Source: Lancefieldella rimae ATCC 49626
Lineage (GTDB): Bacteria > Actinomycetota > Coriobacteriia > Coriobacteriales > Atopobiaceae
Direction: 5' to 3'
Length of the DNA stretch: 64,000 bases
Assembly (NCBI RefSeq): GCF_000174015.1
Contig: NZ_ACFE01000001.1
Coordinates: 310,001 to 374,000, forward strand
Part shown: piece after piece, positions 1 to 9,025 of the stretch
Layout of the letters: each line of letters opens with the position of its first letter
Position numbering within the stretch: position 1 is the stretch's first letter
Translations under genes and position numbers: made by a program
The notes under the pieces: model-generated
The model's database searches: none
Told to the model about the DNA's origin: nothing
Seen by the model: the letters and a program-made list of their open reading frames with translations, nothing else

Positions 1-458
1 GCCTCGGATACATTGCTCTGCGAAACATGAATTGCGTTTTCATCGGATACATGTTGAACTCGGATACCCCGATTCTCGCTCCATTGCTGTGCGCGCATAT
101 GACGAGGTTTGTACTCGGTACATGCAAAGCTTTGAGGCCTATCAAGAGCGATAACCGTGCTTATATCAGCATTTTGAGAAACGCTGTGGGAGTGCTTGGA
201 TTCATATTGAACAACTGCCTCAGAGCTCGGTACTTCGGACAGCTCTTCTCGTTTTTGTTGGGCATGATAGCCAATAAGCCACGCGATTCCGGATACCATA
301 CCAATACATGAAAGACCGCCAACGGCACCAATGGCGGCGTATACCACCGGAGAGTCTGATGGCTCAAAGGTAGCAGCTTGGACAGATGCCGGCACCGCTG
401 CCAACATTACTCCCCCAAGCAAACCAGCCATAACCGCTGGGTTTTTGCGCCATGTCAT
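1..458 (-). CDS. Putative exported or membrane-anchored protein, 3' end cut by window edge
   Basis: The minus-strand frame is open from an ATG at 458 to the window edge, at least 152 codons. A strong ribosome site GGGAGGAG (463-471) sits just upstream. The N-terminus is a signal-peptide-like segment (MTWRKN, then a hydrophobic stretch ending near AVPASVQA). A second hydrophobic helix follows at about residues 38-60 (VVYAAIGAVGGLSCIGMVSG), and then a charged region rich in Gln, Ser and His. The layout suggests a small protein with one or two membrane passes and a soluble tail. I do not recognise a family, and the C-terminus is missing. Overlapping ORFs on either strand are less convincing because they lack the ribosome site and signal peptide. 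It lies downstream of the lipoprotein gene on the same strand, about 240 bp away. Confidence 0.6.
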   Translation of the reverse strand, partial: MTWRKNPAVMAGLLGGVMLAAVPASVQAATFEPSDSPVVYAAIGAVGGLSCIGMVSGIAWLIGYHAQQKREELSEVPSSEAVVQYESKHSHSVSQNADISTVIALDRPQSFACTEYKPRHMRAQQWSENRGIRVQHVSDENAIHVSQSNVSE

Positions 459-701
459 ACGTACTCCTCCCACAAAACCACACGAAGGAGAGAGATTACA
501 ACCCTATACCGAGAAGAACATTGACCCATACGTCTTGGGTCTCAATGAGTTTGCAACGGTATGGGGTTCGTTTTATCTTCGTGTATCCGTTGCAGCATCT
601 TTATGCCTATATGAGACTATAACGTACTTGTACCTGTTACGCAGCAATATTCACAAAATAATTTCAAATTTCAATCCAAGCGCTTCCGGAAGTGTCAGAA
701 A

Positions 702-1772
702 CTATTTAATTTTTGCAGTTCCCGCCATTCCTCCACCTGCAGCAGCACCTATAATCACTTTATATTTTCCGTCTGATGTTAATCCAGATTTTTCCGGCGT
801 ACCTTCTATTTGTGTATCAGGAGAGACCGCAGTGACCCATATACCATCACCACCAAAAGATCTTCCGGAACCGTCTTCATCTATATAAAAACTTCCCTTT
901 GACAAAAACGCATACTCGTCATACACAACTCCCTGCTTCCAATAATGCGTATGACCAAATTCGCAATATTTTGTAGCTCTTTCTGTAGTTTCAAACGTTG
1001 CATACGGAAGATCAATCGTTACTTTCGTATCAGGATAGTTTTTCTCTTCATCAAGGCTTTCAGATTTTGGTGGCAGAGGAGTTGCATCCAAAGCACTATT
1101 CACCTGAGTCGTTGAAGCATCCACCCGCTTTAAAAAATCCTCTTTCCATGTATCACTCTCAAATGTACCATCCACAATGGTAGAAAGTTTATCAACGTAT
1201 TGAGGAAGCCTTTCGAGACGATCTTGATATATTAAAAGACTTCTATGTGATAGTGGAACTCCTCCAAATTCCATTTCACTCACATCATTCAGTTCCTGTT
1301 CAAGGACAGTTCGAACGTTTTTTGTGAACTCCTCTTTTTTAGCCTGAACCGCCTGTTGGAGTTTTGAGAGCTCTTGCTCAGTTAAATCTTGAGAAGTTGA
1401 ATCTTTTGAAGACGTGAGGGCATCCAACTTCTTTTCCATATCTGTAATTGCCTTTTCTTGTTTTAGACACCCCTCTATATTCTTCAAATCTCCTTCATCA
1501 TCTGATGAATGATTCACCGTATGAAAAGAAAAGGTAACGCGCGTATCAAGAGCATCAACTTGAGCTTTAAGCTCTTTATAGCGAGAGGTGTCTTGCTTTG
1601 CATCCGTATCAGCCTTTTTTGCATCCTGCTTCGGAGCTTCTTGCGGGGCCTGCTGTGCATGACATCCCGCTACTCCTCCCCCACACACGACCATCATACA
1701 GACGACCGCGAGGACAAAAGCAGAATGTAGCTTTCCACGTACCTCAAAAAGCTTTTTAGTATAGCGATTCAT
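702..1772 (-). CDS. Putative lipoprotein with coiled-coil segment
   Basis: This 356-residue protein begins with a basic n-region and a hydrophobic stretch that ends in the lipobox VAGC (Cys37), so it is predicted to be lipidated by Lgt and cut by Lsp on the outer face of the membrane. Residues 40-65 are a Lys/Asp/Gln-rich spacer. Residues about 65-180 are rich in Lys, Glu and Leu and look like a helical coiled coil. The C-terminal third (about 250-356) is Gly/Tyr/Asp-rich and probably beta-structured, ending GGGMAGTAKIK. The ATG at 1772 has AAGGAG five bases upstream. I do not recognise the family; a surface or substrate-binding role is only a guess. It lies downstream of rho on the same strand, with a 114-bp gap. 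Confidence 0.7.
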   Translation of the reverse strand: MNRYTKKLFEVRGKLHSAFVLAVVCMMVVCGGGVAGCHAQQAPQEAPKQDAKKADTDAKQDTSRYKELKAQVDALDTRVTFSFHTVNHSSDDEGDLKNIEGCLKQEKAITDMEKKLDALTSSKDSTSQDLTEQELSKLQQAVQAKKEEFTKNVRTVLEQELNDVSEMEFGGVPLSHRSLLIYQDRLERLPQYVDKLSTIVDGTFESDTWKEDFLKRVDASTTQVNSALDATPLPPKSESLDEEKNYPDTKVTIDLPYATFETTERATKYCEFGHTHYWKQGVVYDEYAFLSKGSFYIDEDGSGRSFGGDGIWVTAVSPDTQIEGTPEKSGLTSDGKYKVIIGAAAGGGMAGTAKIK

Positions 1773-1886
1773 ATAAACTCCTTACATGACTAAAGAAAAC
1801 CTTTAATCCATAAGACGAATCAACTATATAAAACGTTGCATACGCTTCAGAAATATTTTCTTTTACTCCATATATATCCCATATTA

Positions 1887-3956
1887 TTACGCTAGCTCTG
1901 CCGCCTTTTTGGCAGACCGAATGAGAAAGTCCTCATTGTTTGCCGTCTGTTGCAGGCCCTTGATAAGCGCATTTGTGGCTCTCTCGGTTGTAGGCATGTT
2001 TGCAAGAGAGCGCCGCAGACCCCAAATCAATGGCTGGTAGTCAGGCTTCATAAGAAGATCTTCATTGCGCGTACCGGAAGCGACAGGATCGATTGCCGGG
2101 AAGATACGACGATCGGCCAAATCACGATCAAGCTTCAGCTCCATGTTGCCGGTACCCTTGAACTCCTCAAAGATAACCTCATCCATCTTGGAGCCGGTAT
2201 CAATAAGGGCTGACGCAATAATGGTAAGCGAGCCGCCTCCTTCAATATTTCGTGCGGCACCCAAGAATTTCTTGGGCGGATAGAGTGCTGCTGAATCAAC
2301 ACCGCCGGAAAGAATGCGTCCTGATGCAGGAATAGCGAGGTTATATGCTCGAGCAAGGCGTGTGATAGAGTCGAGAATAACCACGACATCCTGACCCATC
2401 TCAACAAGGCGCTTTGCTCGCTCAATAACAAGCTCGGAAACAGCAGTGTGGTTTTCAGCAGGCATATCAAACGTTGAAGCAACTACCGTTCCCTGAATGG
2501 AGCGTTGCATATCGGTTACTTCTTCCGGACGCTCATCAACAAGCAAGCAGAACAGATGGACTTCCGGATTATTTGCTGAAATGGATTGACAAATCTTTTT
2601 CAGAATTGTTGTCTTTCCTGCCTTGGGAGGAGAAACGATCAACCCTCGCTGTCCCTTACCAATGGGAGCTACAAGATCAATGGCGCGACCGGTAATTGAA
2701 TTCTTCCCGTGCTCAAGCTTAAGCGGCTCATTTGGGAAAATTGGAGTTAAATCACGAAAACGTGGACGAGACTTGAGGTTCTCGACCGATCCGCCGTTTA
2801 CTTCAAGAACGCGCTGCAGCGGAGGATATTTGCTGTTTGCGCGTCCCGGGCTTACCGTTCCTACAATCTTATCTCCCTGCCGCAGGCCAAGATGACGGAT
2901 GATTTGTTGGTGAACAAAGGCATCGTCATCGCCTTCCATATAGTTGCCCGTACGAACCCAGCCATACCCCTCAGGTCCAATCTGAAGGATACCTTCAACG
3001 GAGCGAAAACCTTCGTTTGCAGCGGCTGCGTGGTAAATCATTTCGATAAGGTCAGGTTTACGAATGCCAAGATACTCAAGGTTGAGCTCTGCCGCTTTTG
3101 CACGCAGTTCAGCGACCTTCATATCCGCCAGCATCTCTCGCGTAAGTGAAGGCTCTACCGGTGCTTGTTGGCGACGCTTGGAAGTGCGCTGGTTGGTGTT
3201 CTGCCGACGATCTCTCGAAGACTCACGCACGTCATGAGCATCATTTTTACTTTGCTGCTGAGAATCTCCGTGGGCGCCAGTAGTGTAGCGACGACGTATA
3301 CGTGGTGCAGATACCTCGGAAGAATCTCCCGTACTTTCCTCAGGAGTTTGTGGAGCTACAAGCGCTCCTTTTGTTGCTGTATCCTCGGCGGACGTTGTTG
3401 GCTGGGGGGATTTTTCTAAATGTGATGACGCTGCCTGCACAATCAGACGATTCATCTCGGCGTCAACGGTTTCATTTTTACGAGGACGTCCACGACGGCG
3501 CCTTAGCTTAACTTCTCCAATACCATGCTCTCCGTCGCCACTATCTGAAATTGTTTCTTGCTGTGGCTCCTGAGCGGATTTTGGCTGTGAGGTGGAACCT
3601 TTGACCGCTACATCTGTCGAAGCCTCTACATCAACCTTGCGAGGACGCCCACGACGACGCTTGGGAGCGGCTACCTGCTCTCCATCAGCAGGAGAAGCCG
3701 ACGCTGACTCAGAAGTATCCATCATGGGAGATGCGTCCGGCTTATTATCGACTTTAATTTCAGACTTACGCGGACGACCACGGCGTCGCTTTGTTTTTTC
3801 TTCTGTATTGGCAGTACCTGTAGTTGGTTGAGGCTGCTCCGTTATTTTTTCCTGTGCAGCACTCTCTGTCTTACGGGGGCGTCCACGACGACGCTTGGGG
3901 GCGGCTACCGGCTCTTCGGAAACCTCTAGGGCAGAAAGGGAATCAACATCCGCCAT
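1887..3956 (-). CDS. rho: Transcription termination factor Rho with four AT-hook-like motifs
   Basis: Rho is the hexameric RNA-dependent ATPase that ends transcription at factor-dependent sites. At 689 residues this copy is much longer than E. coli Rho (419). The extra N-terminus of about 270 residues is Ala/Glu/Gln/Arg-rich and carries four near-identical (K/R)RRRGRPRK motifs, with RGRPRK at about residues 24, 59, 102 and 155. After it come the Rho_N helical domain ([13 protein letters not shown]), the cold-shock RNA-binding domain ([13 protein letters not shown]), the Walker A motif PPKAGKTT, and the Walker B region [14 protein letters not shown]. Insertions in this place are known in actinobacterial Rho proteins, but regular AT-hook repeats are less usual. 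A candidate promoter lies at 3986-4015. Identification is secure. Confidence 0.97.
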   Translation of the reverse strand: MADVDSLSALEVSEEPVAAPKRRRGRPRKTESAAQEKITEQPQPTTGTANTEEKTKRRRGRPRKSEIKVDNKPDASPMMDTSESASASPADGEQVAAPKRRRGRPRKVDVEASTDVAVKGSTSQPKSAQEPQQETISDSGDGEHGIGEVKLRRRRGRPRKNETVDAEMNRLIVQAASSHLEKSPQPTTSAEDTATKGALVAPQTPEESTGDSSEVSAPRIRRRYTTGAHGDSQQQSKNDAHDVRESSRDRRQNTNQRTSKRRQQAPVEPSLTREMLADMKVAELRAKAAELNLEYLGIRKPDLIEMIYHAAAANEGFRSVEGILQIGPEGYGWVRTGNYMEGDDDAFVHQQIIRHLGLRQGDKIVGTVSPGRANSKYPPLQRVLEVNGGSVENLKSRPRFRDLTPIFPNEPLKLEHGKNSITGRAIDLVAPIGKGQRGLIVSPPKAGKTTILKKICQSISANNPEVHLFCLLVDERPEEVTDMQRSIQGTVVASTFDMPAENHTAVSELVIERAKRLVEMGQDVVVILDSITRLARAYNLAIPASGRILSGGVDSAALYPPKKFLGAARNIEGGGSLTIIASALIDTGSKMDEVIFEEFKGTGNMELKLDRDLADRRIFPAIDPVASGTRNEDLLMKPDYQPLIWGLRRSLANMPTTERATNALIKGLQQTANNEDFLIRSAKKAAELA

Positions 3957-3985
3957 ATACTATGCCTCTCTATTTCAATCCAAAA

Positions 3986-4015
3986 TACATAACTAAAATA
4001 AAATCTCTTTGTCAA
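3986..4015 (-). promoter_or_regulatory. Candidate promoter of rho
   Basis: On the minus strand a perfect -35 box TTGACA (4010-4015) is followed after 18 bases by TATGTA (3986-3991), about 30 bases before the rho ATG at 3956. The 5' untranslated region would be only about 20 bases. The -10 match is modest, so the start point is approximate. Confidence 0.45.
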
Positions 4016-4094
4016 ATAGTAGATAGTAAGCGCAATACAAGCGCCATAAGCTTGCAAGAAATACTGCAAGCAGGAAGAACTATAACACAATTAT

Positions 4095-4136
4095 GCCCGC
4101 CTTGCACCAAAAAATAAAGGAAGTTGCAAGGCGGGC
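4095..4136. terminator. 12-bp inverted repeat between rho and the regulator gene
   Basis: GCCCGCCTTGCA (4095-4106) pairs perfectly with TGCAAGGCGGGC (4125-4136) across an A-rich 18-base loop. It lies just after the minus-strand regulator gene that ends at 4179. There is no clear T-run on either side, so it may be a Rho-assisted or processing hairpin, or an operator, rather than a classic intrinsic terminator. Confidence 0.45.
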
Positions 4137-4178
4137 TATATAAGGCGCCGGCGCTAGGTGTACTGGGGGAAATACACA

Positions 4179-4859
4179 CTATGCACTAACGCGCGCCCTC
4201 CTCTTAACAACCAGCCGTACAATCTGCTGATTGATTAAATGGGCTGAATACGTACCCTGTGGTGTCAAGGTAATCTTGGTTGAGCGTCGAGAAAGTACGA
4301 CATCCTTTGAGCGTTCTATAAGACCTTCATTTGCAAGGGCGGTAATGGACATGGAGACAGTTGGCTGCAATAAACCAAGATCATCAACAAGTTCATTAAC
4401 CGTACGAGTACCGCTTTTGGCATCATGCAAACATAAAAGAACCAAATCTCCCGCACGACAAAACAGAGCGCCCATGGCATTGACGTACATACAAATACGT
4501 TCTGCCGAAGTGCGCGCAAGCGCTTGACCCGGAGAGATGCAGGCACAGGTAAGGCGAGCTAAATCAAGAACAGCAGTATGTCCTTTTTCAGTCAACGTAC
4601 ACACCACATTGCGGTGATCCGAAGAACCTTCCTCACGATGTATGAACCCTAATTTTGCAAGGTGAGACGTACGATGCGTGATTGTGGGGCGAAGCGCTCC
4701 TTGATATTCCGCAATTTCAGATGTCTTAATCGAACTATCTTGTACTTTCAAGCGGCATAAGATAGCAAATTCTTCAAACGTTAATCGCCTATTTGCCGGA
4801 ACAGATCTCCGTACCAAGTTGTAGGATCTGCGGATGGACATGTACTCCCGAAGCTCCAT
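4179..4859 (-). CDS. Double winged-helix (MarR-like) transcriptional regulator
   Basis: This 226-residue protein appears to carry two MarR-type winged helices in one chain. The first covers about residues 25-100 (LTFEEFAILCRL, then SEIAEYQGALRPTITHRTSHLAKLGFIHREE, then NVVCTLTEKG). The second covers about 140-215 (TVNELVDDLGLLQPTVSMSITALANEGLIERSKD, then TKITLTPQG). Each has the recognition helix and the wing followed by a T-x-x-G turn typical of MarR proteins. Classical MarR proteins have one such domain and dimerise, so a tandem protein might bind as a monomer or read two half-sites. The target is unknown; the flanking 249-bp gap to argS is the natural place to look for its own operator. 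Confidence 0.75.
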   Translation of the reverse strand: MELREYMSIRRSYNLVRRSVPANRRLTFEEFAILCRLKVQDSSIKTSEIAEYQGALRPTITHRTSHLAKLGFIHREEGSSDHRNVVCTLTEKGHTAVLDLARLTCACISPGQALARTSAERICMYVNAMGALFCRAGDLVLLCLHDAKSGTRTVNELVDDLGLLQPTVSMSITALANEGLIERSKDVVLSRRSTKITLTPQGTYSAHLINQQIVRLVVKRRARVSA

Positions 4860-5108
4860 CTTAGACCTCCGTTCTATGCCCGAACGATAAGTTCTTTATA
4901 CTCTCAAAAACAGTATACTCCTAAAACTCTGCCGATTATGTGGGAACACAACAATAGTTTTCAAATATATTATGCATACAATAACAGACTTATGACATCA
5001 AAATTTGAAATCATAAGCCCGTTATAAAACTCTCGTGAATAAAAAGAACTTTAAGTATCTTTTCTCGCTTGATTTGTCTTCACAAAAATACCATGTAGAA
5101 AAATGCAA

Positions 5109-6950
5109 CTACATGCTTTGTGGCGCACTCACTCCAATCAAGTTAAGAGCAAGGGCAAGAACCCGACGTGTAGCGTCGCAGGCGGCCAAGCGTGCACGTG
5201 AAAGATCCTCATCAAGCGGACGACTCTCAGACGGAAGAACCTGACAGACCGTGTAGAAACCATGGAAATCGGATGCAAGCTCCTCAACATAGTGCGTAAT
5301 ACGGAACGGAGCACGATCTCTTGCACAATTCTCAACGAGCGTTGGGAATTCAGAGAGCTTACGAGACAGTGCCTGCTCAACATTCTCAGAAAGAAGACTC
5401 AGGTCATACGAGTCTCCAATGGCACGCGATGCTACCTCATCCATTCCAAGCTCTTGCGCTTCTTCTATGCTTACACCGGCACCACGGCGAAGAATAGAGC
5501 AGATACGCGCATGGGCATATTGCACATAATACACAGGATTTGAGCTGTCCTGACGCTTTACCTGTTCAATGTCAAAATCGATCATCTGATTGGATGATTT
5601 GGACATCAGCGTATAACGTGTTGCGTCAACGCTCACTTCGCCAAGCAATTCATCAAAAGGAATACCGGTTCCCTTACGTTTAGACATCTTTACGGGAGTT
5701 CCGTTACGCAGCAAATTGACAAACTGGCCGAGAAGAACCTCAAATTGTCCCGGGAATCCAAGCGCGGTACAAACCGAGTCAACACGCTGGATATAGCCAT
5801 GGTGATCGGCTCCCCAAATATCAATGACATGATCAACACGCTGGAACTTGTTCCAGTGGTAAGCCACATCGGAAGCAAAATACGTGTATTCACCGTTAGA
5901 CTTTATGAGTACGCGGTCCTTATCGTCACCAAATTTTGTTGAACGGAAGAAAAGCGCTCCGTCCTCATGGTAGAGATACCCCATACCATCAAGTGTTTCA
6001 AGGGCTCGGTCAACCGCAGACTTGCCGTTTTCATCCGGAACATACAGAGAGCGCTCAGAGAACCAGACATCAAAGTCTGAACGAGCATTGTGGCACGTTG
6101 CTTTAATAGACTCAAGCATCAGCTTATAGCCACGCTCACGAAAATCAGCCATACGGTCATCTTCGCTGGCGCTCACCCAAGCGTCTCCGTTCTCCTCACA
6201 GAAGCGCTTTGCAAGATCAATGATGTAATCGCCACCATATGCATTACCGCCGAGCGACTCATTAAAGGCGTCCATATAGGGGTGAGTTTCAGGACGAGAA
6301 TCATCCTCATCCTCAATAAAGGCTTCGCGGTCGTCCAAAAGCATCTGATAGGCCTCTTGGAGCTCCACGTTCTTCTGTGCCATGATTTCATTCAGCTGAA
6401 GATAGCGCTTTGAGATTGAAGAGCCAAAAACATCCATCTGGGAGCCGTGATCGTTAATGTAATACTCACGCTCAACATCATAGCCGGCATGCTCAAACAC
6501 ACGGCACAGCGAATCGCCAAGTGCTGCCCACCGACCATGACCAACATGAAGCGGACCCACCGGGTTGGCGGAAATGTATTCCACCTGAATCTTTGTACCC
6601 TTGCCAAAATCCGACTTACCAAAATCCGCACCCTGCTCACGAATGGTACGGAAAATTTCATTTCCAGCAGCGGTTGAAAGATAGAAGTTTACAAATCCCG
6701 GTCCGGCAATCTCCACGCGTTCAATTTCCGGAACATCCGACATATGTGCAACAAGTGCGGCAGCAATGTCGCGAGGAGACTTGTGGGCAAGGCGAGCCGA
6801 GCGCATGGCTACCGTAGAGGTCCAATCGCCATTTGAAGCATCAGCCGGTCGCTCAAGGCCCAGATCCTCGACCTCAAACTGGGGTAAGTCTCCTTGTGCC
6901 TGAGCATCTGCCAGTGCCTTACGTACCAGCTGCTCGATCTTCTCGCGCAT
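5109..6950 (-). CDS. argS: Arginyl-tRNA synthetase
   Basis: This class I synthetase charges tRNA-Arg with arginine in the cytoplasm. The chosen start (MREKIEQLVRKA) at 6950 has AAGGAG nearby and gives 613 residues; the frame extends upstream but without better support. Visible features are the N-terminal additional domain, a HIGH-type motif in SANPVGPLHVGHGRW, a KMSKS-type motif in VKMSKRKGTG, and the C-terminal anticodon-binding domain ending ALNLIGVSAPQSM. The length fits the family. It is separated from pncB by about 100 bp and from the MarR-like gene by about 250 bp. Confidence 0.96.
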   Translation of the reverse strand: MREKIEQLVRKALADAQAQGDLPQFEVEDLGLERPADASNGDWTSTVAMRSARLAHKSPRDIAAALVAHMSDVPEIERVEIAGPGFVNFYLSTAAGNEIFRTIREQGADFGKSDFGKGTKIQVEYISANPVGPLHVGHGRWAALGDSLCRVFEHAGYDVEREYYINDHGSQMDVFGSSISKRYLQLNEIMAQKNVELQEAYQMLLDDREAFIEDEDDSRPETHPYMDAFNESLGGNAYGGDYIIDLAKRFCEENGDAWVSASEDDRMADFRERGYKLMLESIKATCHNARSDFDVWFSERSLYVPDENGKSAVDRALETLDGMGYLYHEDGALFFRSTKFGDDKDRVLIKSNGEYTYFASDVAYHWNKFQRVDHVIDIWGADHHGYIQRVDSVCTALGFPGQFEVLLGQFVNLLRNGTPVKMSKRKGTGIPFDELLGEVSVDATRYTLMSKSSNQMIDFDIEQVKRQDSSNPVYYVQYAHARICSILRRGAGVSIEEAQELGMDEVASRAIGDSYDLSLLSENVEQALSRKLSEFPTLVENCARDRAPFRITHYVEELASDFHGFYTVCQVLPSESRPLDEDLSRARLAACDATRRVLALALNLIGVSAPQSM

Positions 6951-7051
6951 AAAATCTCCTTGTATGTCAAAACGCATCTATTCCACATGGCCTAAGCCAC
7001 TCGATTGCACAAGACTTTTGCCCTGTAACAATCGGCTGGTTATTGTACCAC

Positions 7052-8548
7052 TTATTCGCTGGTAGTTGTGACAGCACACGCATGCTCCACGGCAAGTTCA
7101 TGACGGAGCTTTGCAAGCCCCTGTTCAAGACCAACCGTATACACCTGAGGATTTAAGAAGCGCGTATAAGCGGGATCCAAATGCATCAGTGCGTCATGGC
7201 AGCGCTCGCGTGCCACTTCAATGGTCTCGGCCTCTTTTGTCCGCGTGCCATCTGCAACCACACGAATCATCAGCTCTTGCGAAGTACCTGCAAGTTTATG
7301 AGTGGAGTATGGATCGAGAATATCGGTTACTACCGCAGACGTCTCGACGTTTTGGGCGAGAAGCACCGCTTCGTCGTAAATCATATCGCCTATCGGGCAT
7401 CCGCTCATGTCGTAGTAGCGGCGAATAGACTGAATACCAGGGATGGTGCGCTTGTAAGCCATCTCGGAAAGCTTGATAACCGGCCTCCACGCTTCATCTT
7501 TATGTTCCCGAATGGCACTCAGCTTATAGACACCGCCAAGTGACGGCTGAGGATCACACGTGGCCAGTTTGGTGCCAACACCAAAGGAATCAATAGGGGC
7601 ACCTTGGGCAAAAAGTGATTGAATCGTATATTCATCAAGATCGTTTGATACGGAAATCTTTACATACGGCAGTCCCGCATCGTCAAAGGCGGCACGAGCT
7701 TCTTTGGCCAGCTTTGCCAGGTCTCCGGAATCTATACGAACGGCACCGAGCTTCTCGCCACGCTCTTCCATTTCTTTGCCCACGATAATGGCATTTTTAA
7801 TACCTTCATGGACATCATAGGTATCCAGAAGAAGCGCACAGTTTTTAGGGAAGGAACGGGCAAACGCTCGGAATGCTTCCAGCTCCGTTGAAAAAGACAT
7901 AACCCACGAGTGAGCGTGCGTCCCAAATACGGGGATTCCGTAAATCTTTCCGGCAAGAACGTTTGAAGTGCTTGAAGCACCGGCAATATACGATGCGCGA
8001 GCAACCGCAAGACCACCGTCAGGACCCTGTGCCCGGCGCAATCCAAAGTCAGAAACAGGATTTCCCTGAGCCGCACGGATAACGCGAGCGGTTTTGGTGG
8101 CCACAAGCGTTTGGAAATTAACAAGATTGAGCAGCGCGGTTTCAATGAGCTGACAGTCAATAATGGGGCCTGTGACGCGAACGATTGGCTCACGCGGAAA
8201 CACAAGCTCGCCTTCAGGAATGGCATCGATCGTAAGATTCAGTCGATGATTGCGCAAAAAGTCAAGAAATCCGGGCTTAAAGAGGCTTCCGCCACCAGGA
8301 GAAGGAACGCTTGCCAAGTAGCTGATATCGTCATCTTCAAATACAAAATTTTCAACAAGATCCGCTATCTGACCAATACCGCATGCAATGGCATAGCCGC
8401 CACCGAAGGGATTCTCGCGGAAAAACGCGGTAAAACAGGCTTCATTATCAACCATCCCCGATTCCCAGTATCCCTGTGCCATAGTGAGTTCGTAGAGATC
8501 CGTATTCAAACATACGTCGGACGGTTTGGTGCGATCGGTTAACGACAT
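7052..8548 (-). CDS. pncB: Nicotinate phosphoribosyltransferase
   Basis: This enzyme joins nicotinate to phosphoribosyl pyrophosphate to make nicotinate mononucleotide in NAD salvage. The start MSLTDRTKPSDVCLNTDLYELTMAQGY at 8548 has a purine-rich site upstream; a GTG further up at 8581 is less likely. Family features include the N-terminal DLYELTMAQGYW, the FGLRRAQGPDGG segment, GTHAHSWVMSF, and RIDSGDLAKLAKEAR with the following SNDLDE. The length of 498 residues fits the family. Confidence 0.93.
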   Translation of the reverse strand: MSLTDRTKPSDVCLNTDLYELTMAQGYWESGMVDNEACFTAFFRENPFGGGYAIACGIGQIADLVENFVFEDDDISYLASVPSPGGGSLFKPGFLDFLRNHRLNLTIDAIPEGELVFPREPIVRVTGPIIDCQLIETALLNLVNFQTLVATKTARVIRAAQGNPVSDFGLRRAQGPDGGLAVARASYIAGASSTSNVLAGKIYGIPVFGTHAHSWVMSFSTELEAFRAFARSFPKNCALLLDTYDVHEGIKNAIIVGKEMEERGEKLGAVRIDSGDLAKLAKEARAAFDDAGLPYVKISVSNDLDEYTIQSLFAQGAPIDSFGVGTKLATCDPQPSLGGVYKLSAIREHKDEAWRPVIKLSEMAYKRTIPGIQSIRRYYDMSGCPIGDMIYDEAVLLAQNVETSAVVTDILDPYSTHKLAGTSQELMIRVVADGTRTKEAETIEVARERCHDALMHLDPAYTRFLNPQVYTVGLEQGLAKLRHELAVEHACAVTTTSE

Positions 8549-8599
8549 AGCGCTCACTTCCCCCTTGAGTGAATTGTTCACTGGGTTGCATTGTTAAGG

Positions 8600-8926
8600 T
8601 TAATGTACTACGAAAGTTGCAATAAAGAAAAGTATGGCGAGAAGAACTACCGATATTATGACGATTTTCTGACCAATCGGCATTCTGAGATCATCTTCAT
8701 CCGGCTGCATGAGCTTGGCACCACGGGCTCGAACCTCGGCAATGTGCTCGGCTTCTTTGCGCTCTTGCTCGATACTTTTTGCCTGAGCTTGTTCCGCTCT
8801 GAGCTGTTCGAGCTCCGCGCGCTCGGCTGCAGCCTGCGCTTGAGCCTCTCGCAATTTCTTTTCCTGTCTGAGGCGCTCTAGCTCAGCGCGCTCATCTTTG
8901 GAAAGAGTGTGCATATCATCTGACAT
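8600..8926 (-). CDS. Small tail-anchored coiled-coil protein
   Basis: This 108-residue protein has AAGGAG before its ATG. Residues about 8-65 form a highly charged Glu/Gln/Arg/Ala helix that should make a coiled coil (ERLRQEKKLREAQAQAAAER and onward). A short Pro/Asp linker leads to one C-terminal membrane helix (VIISVVLLAILFFIATFVV), so the coiled coil would face the cytoplasm from a tail anchor. I do not recognise a family. Its stop is about 50 bp from the pncB start, so the two may be co-transcribed. Confidence 0.75.
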   Translation of the reverse strand: MSDDMHTLSKDERAELERLRQEKKLREAQAQAAAERAELEQLRAEQAQAKSIEQERKEAEHIAEVRARGAKLMQPDEDDLRMPIGQKIVIISVVLLAILFFIATFVVH

Positions 8927-8947
8927 AGCCGCTCCTTATAGTTTGAT

Positions 8948-8999
8948 CTTCTCGTCGTAGCTTCTCGTTGTGCCTTTTCGTTGTATCTTCTCGTTGTAT
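8948..8999. repeat. Four tandem copies of a 13-bp unit
   Basis: The units are CTTCTCGTCGTAG, CTTCTCGTTGTGC, CTTTTCGTTGTAT and CTTCTCGTTGTAT, exactly 13 bp each with no gaps. They fill most of the space between the radical SAM gene and the coiled-coil gene. Each contains CTTCTCG or a one-base variant, the reverse of part of the window-wide GCGAGAAG motif. Confidence 0.9.
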
Positions 9000-9025
9000 G
9001 CTCGGTCTTCGCAATTCACCAAAGT

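Noticed and set aside
4-120. Repeated TCGGATACAT-like words at the left edge
   Set aside because: They fall in frame inside the open minus-strand partial gene as Val-Ser and neighbouring codons and have irregular spacing; they are better explained as coding sequence than as an array.
4876-4890. GAACGATAAGTTC as a second LexA box
   Set aside because: The half-sites are five bases apart rather than four, and it lies upstream of the double-winged-helix regulator, which has no link to DNA repair; it may be that regulator's own operator.
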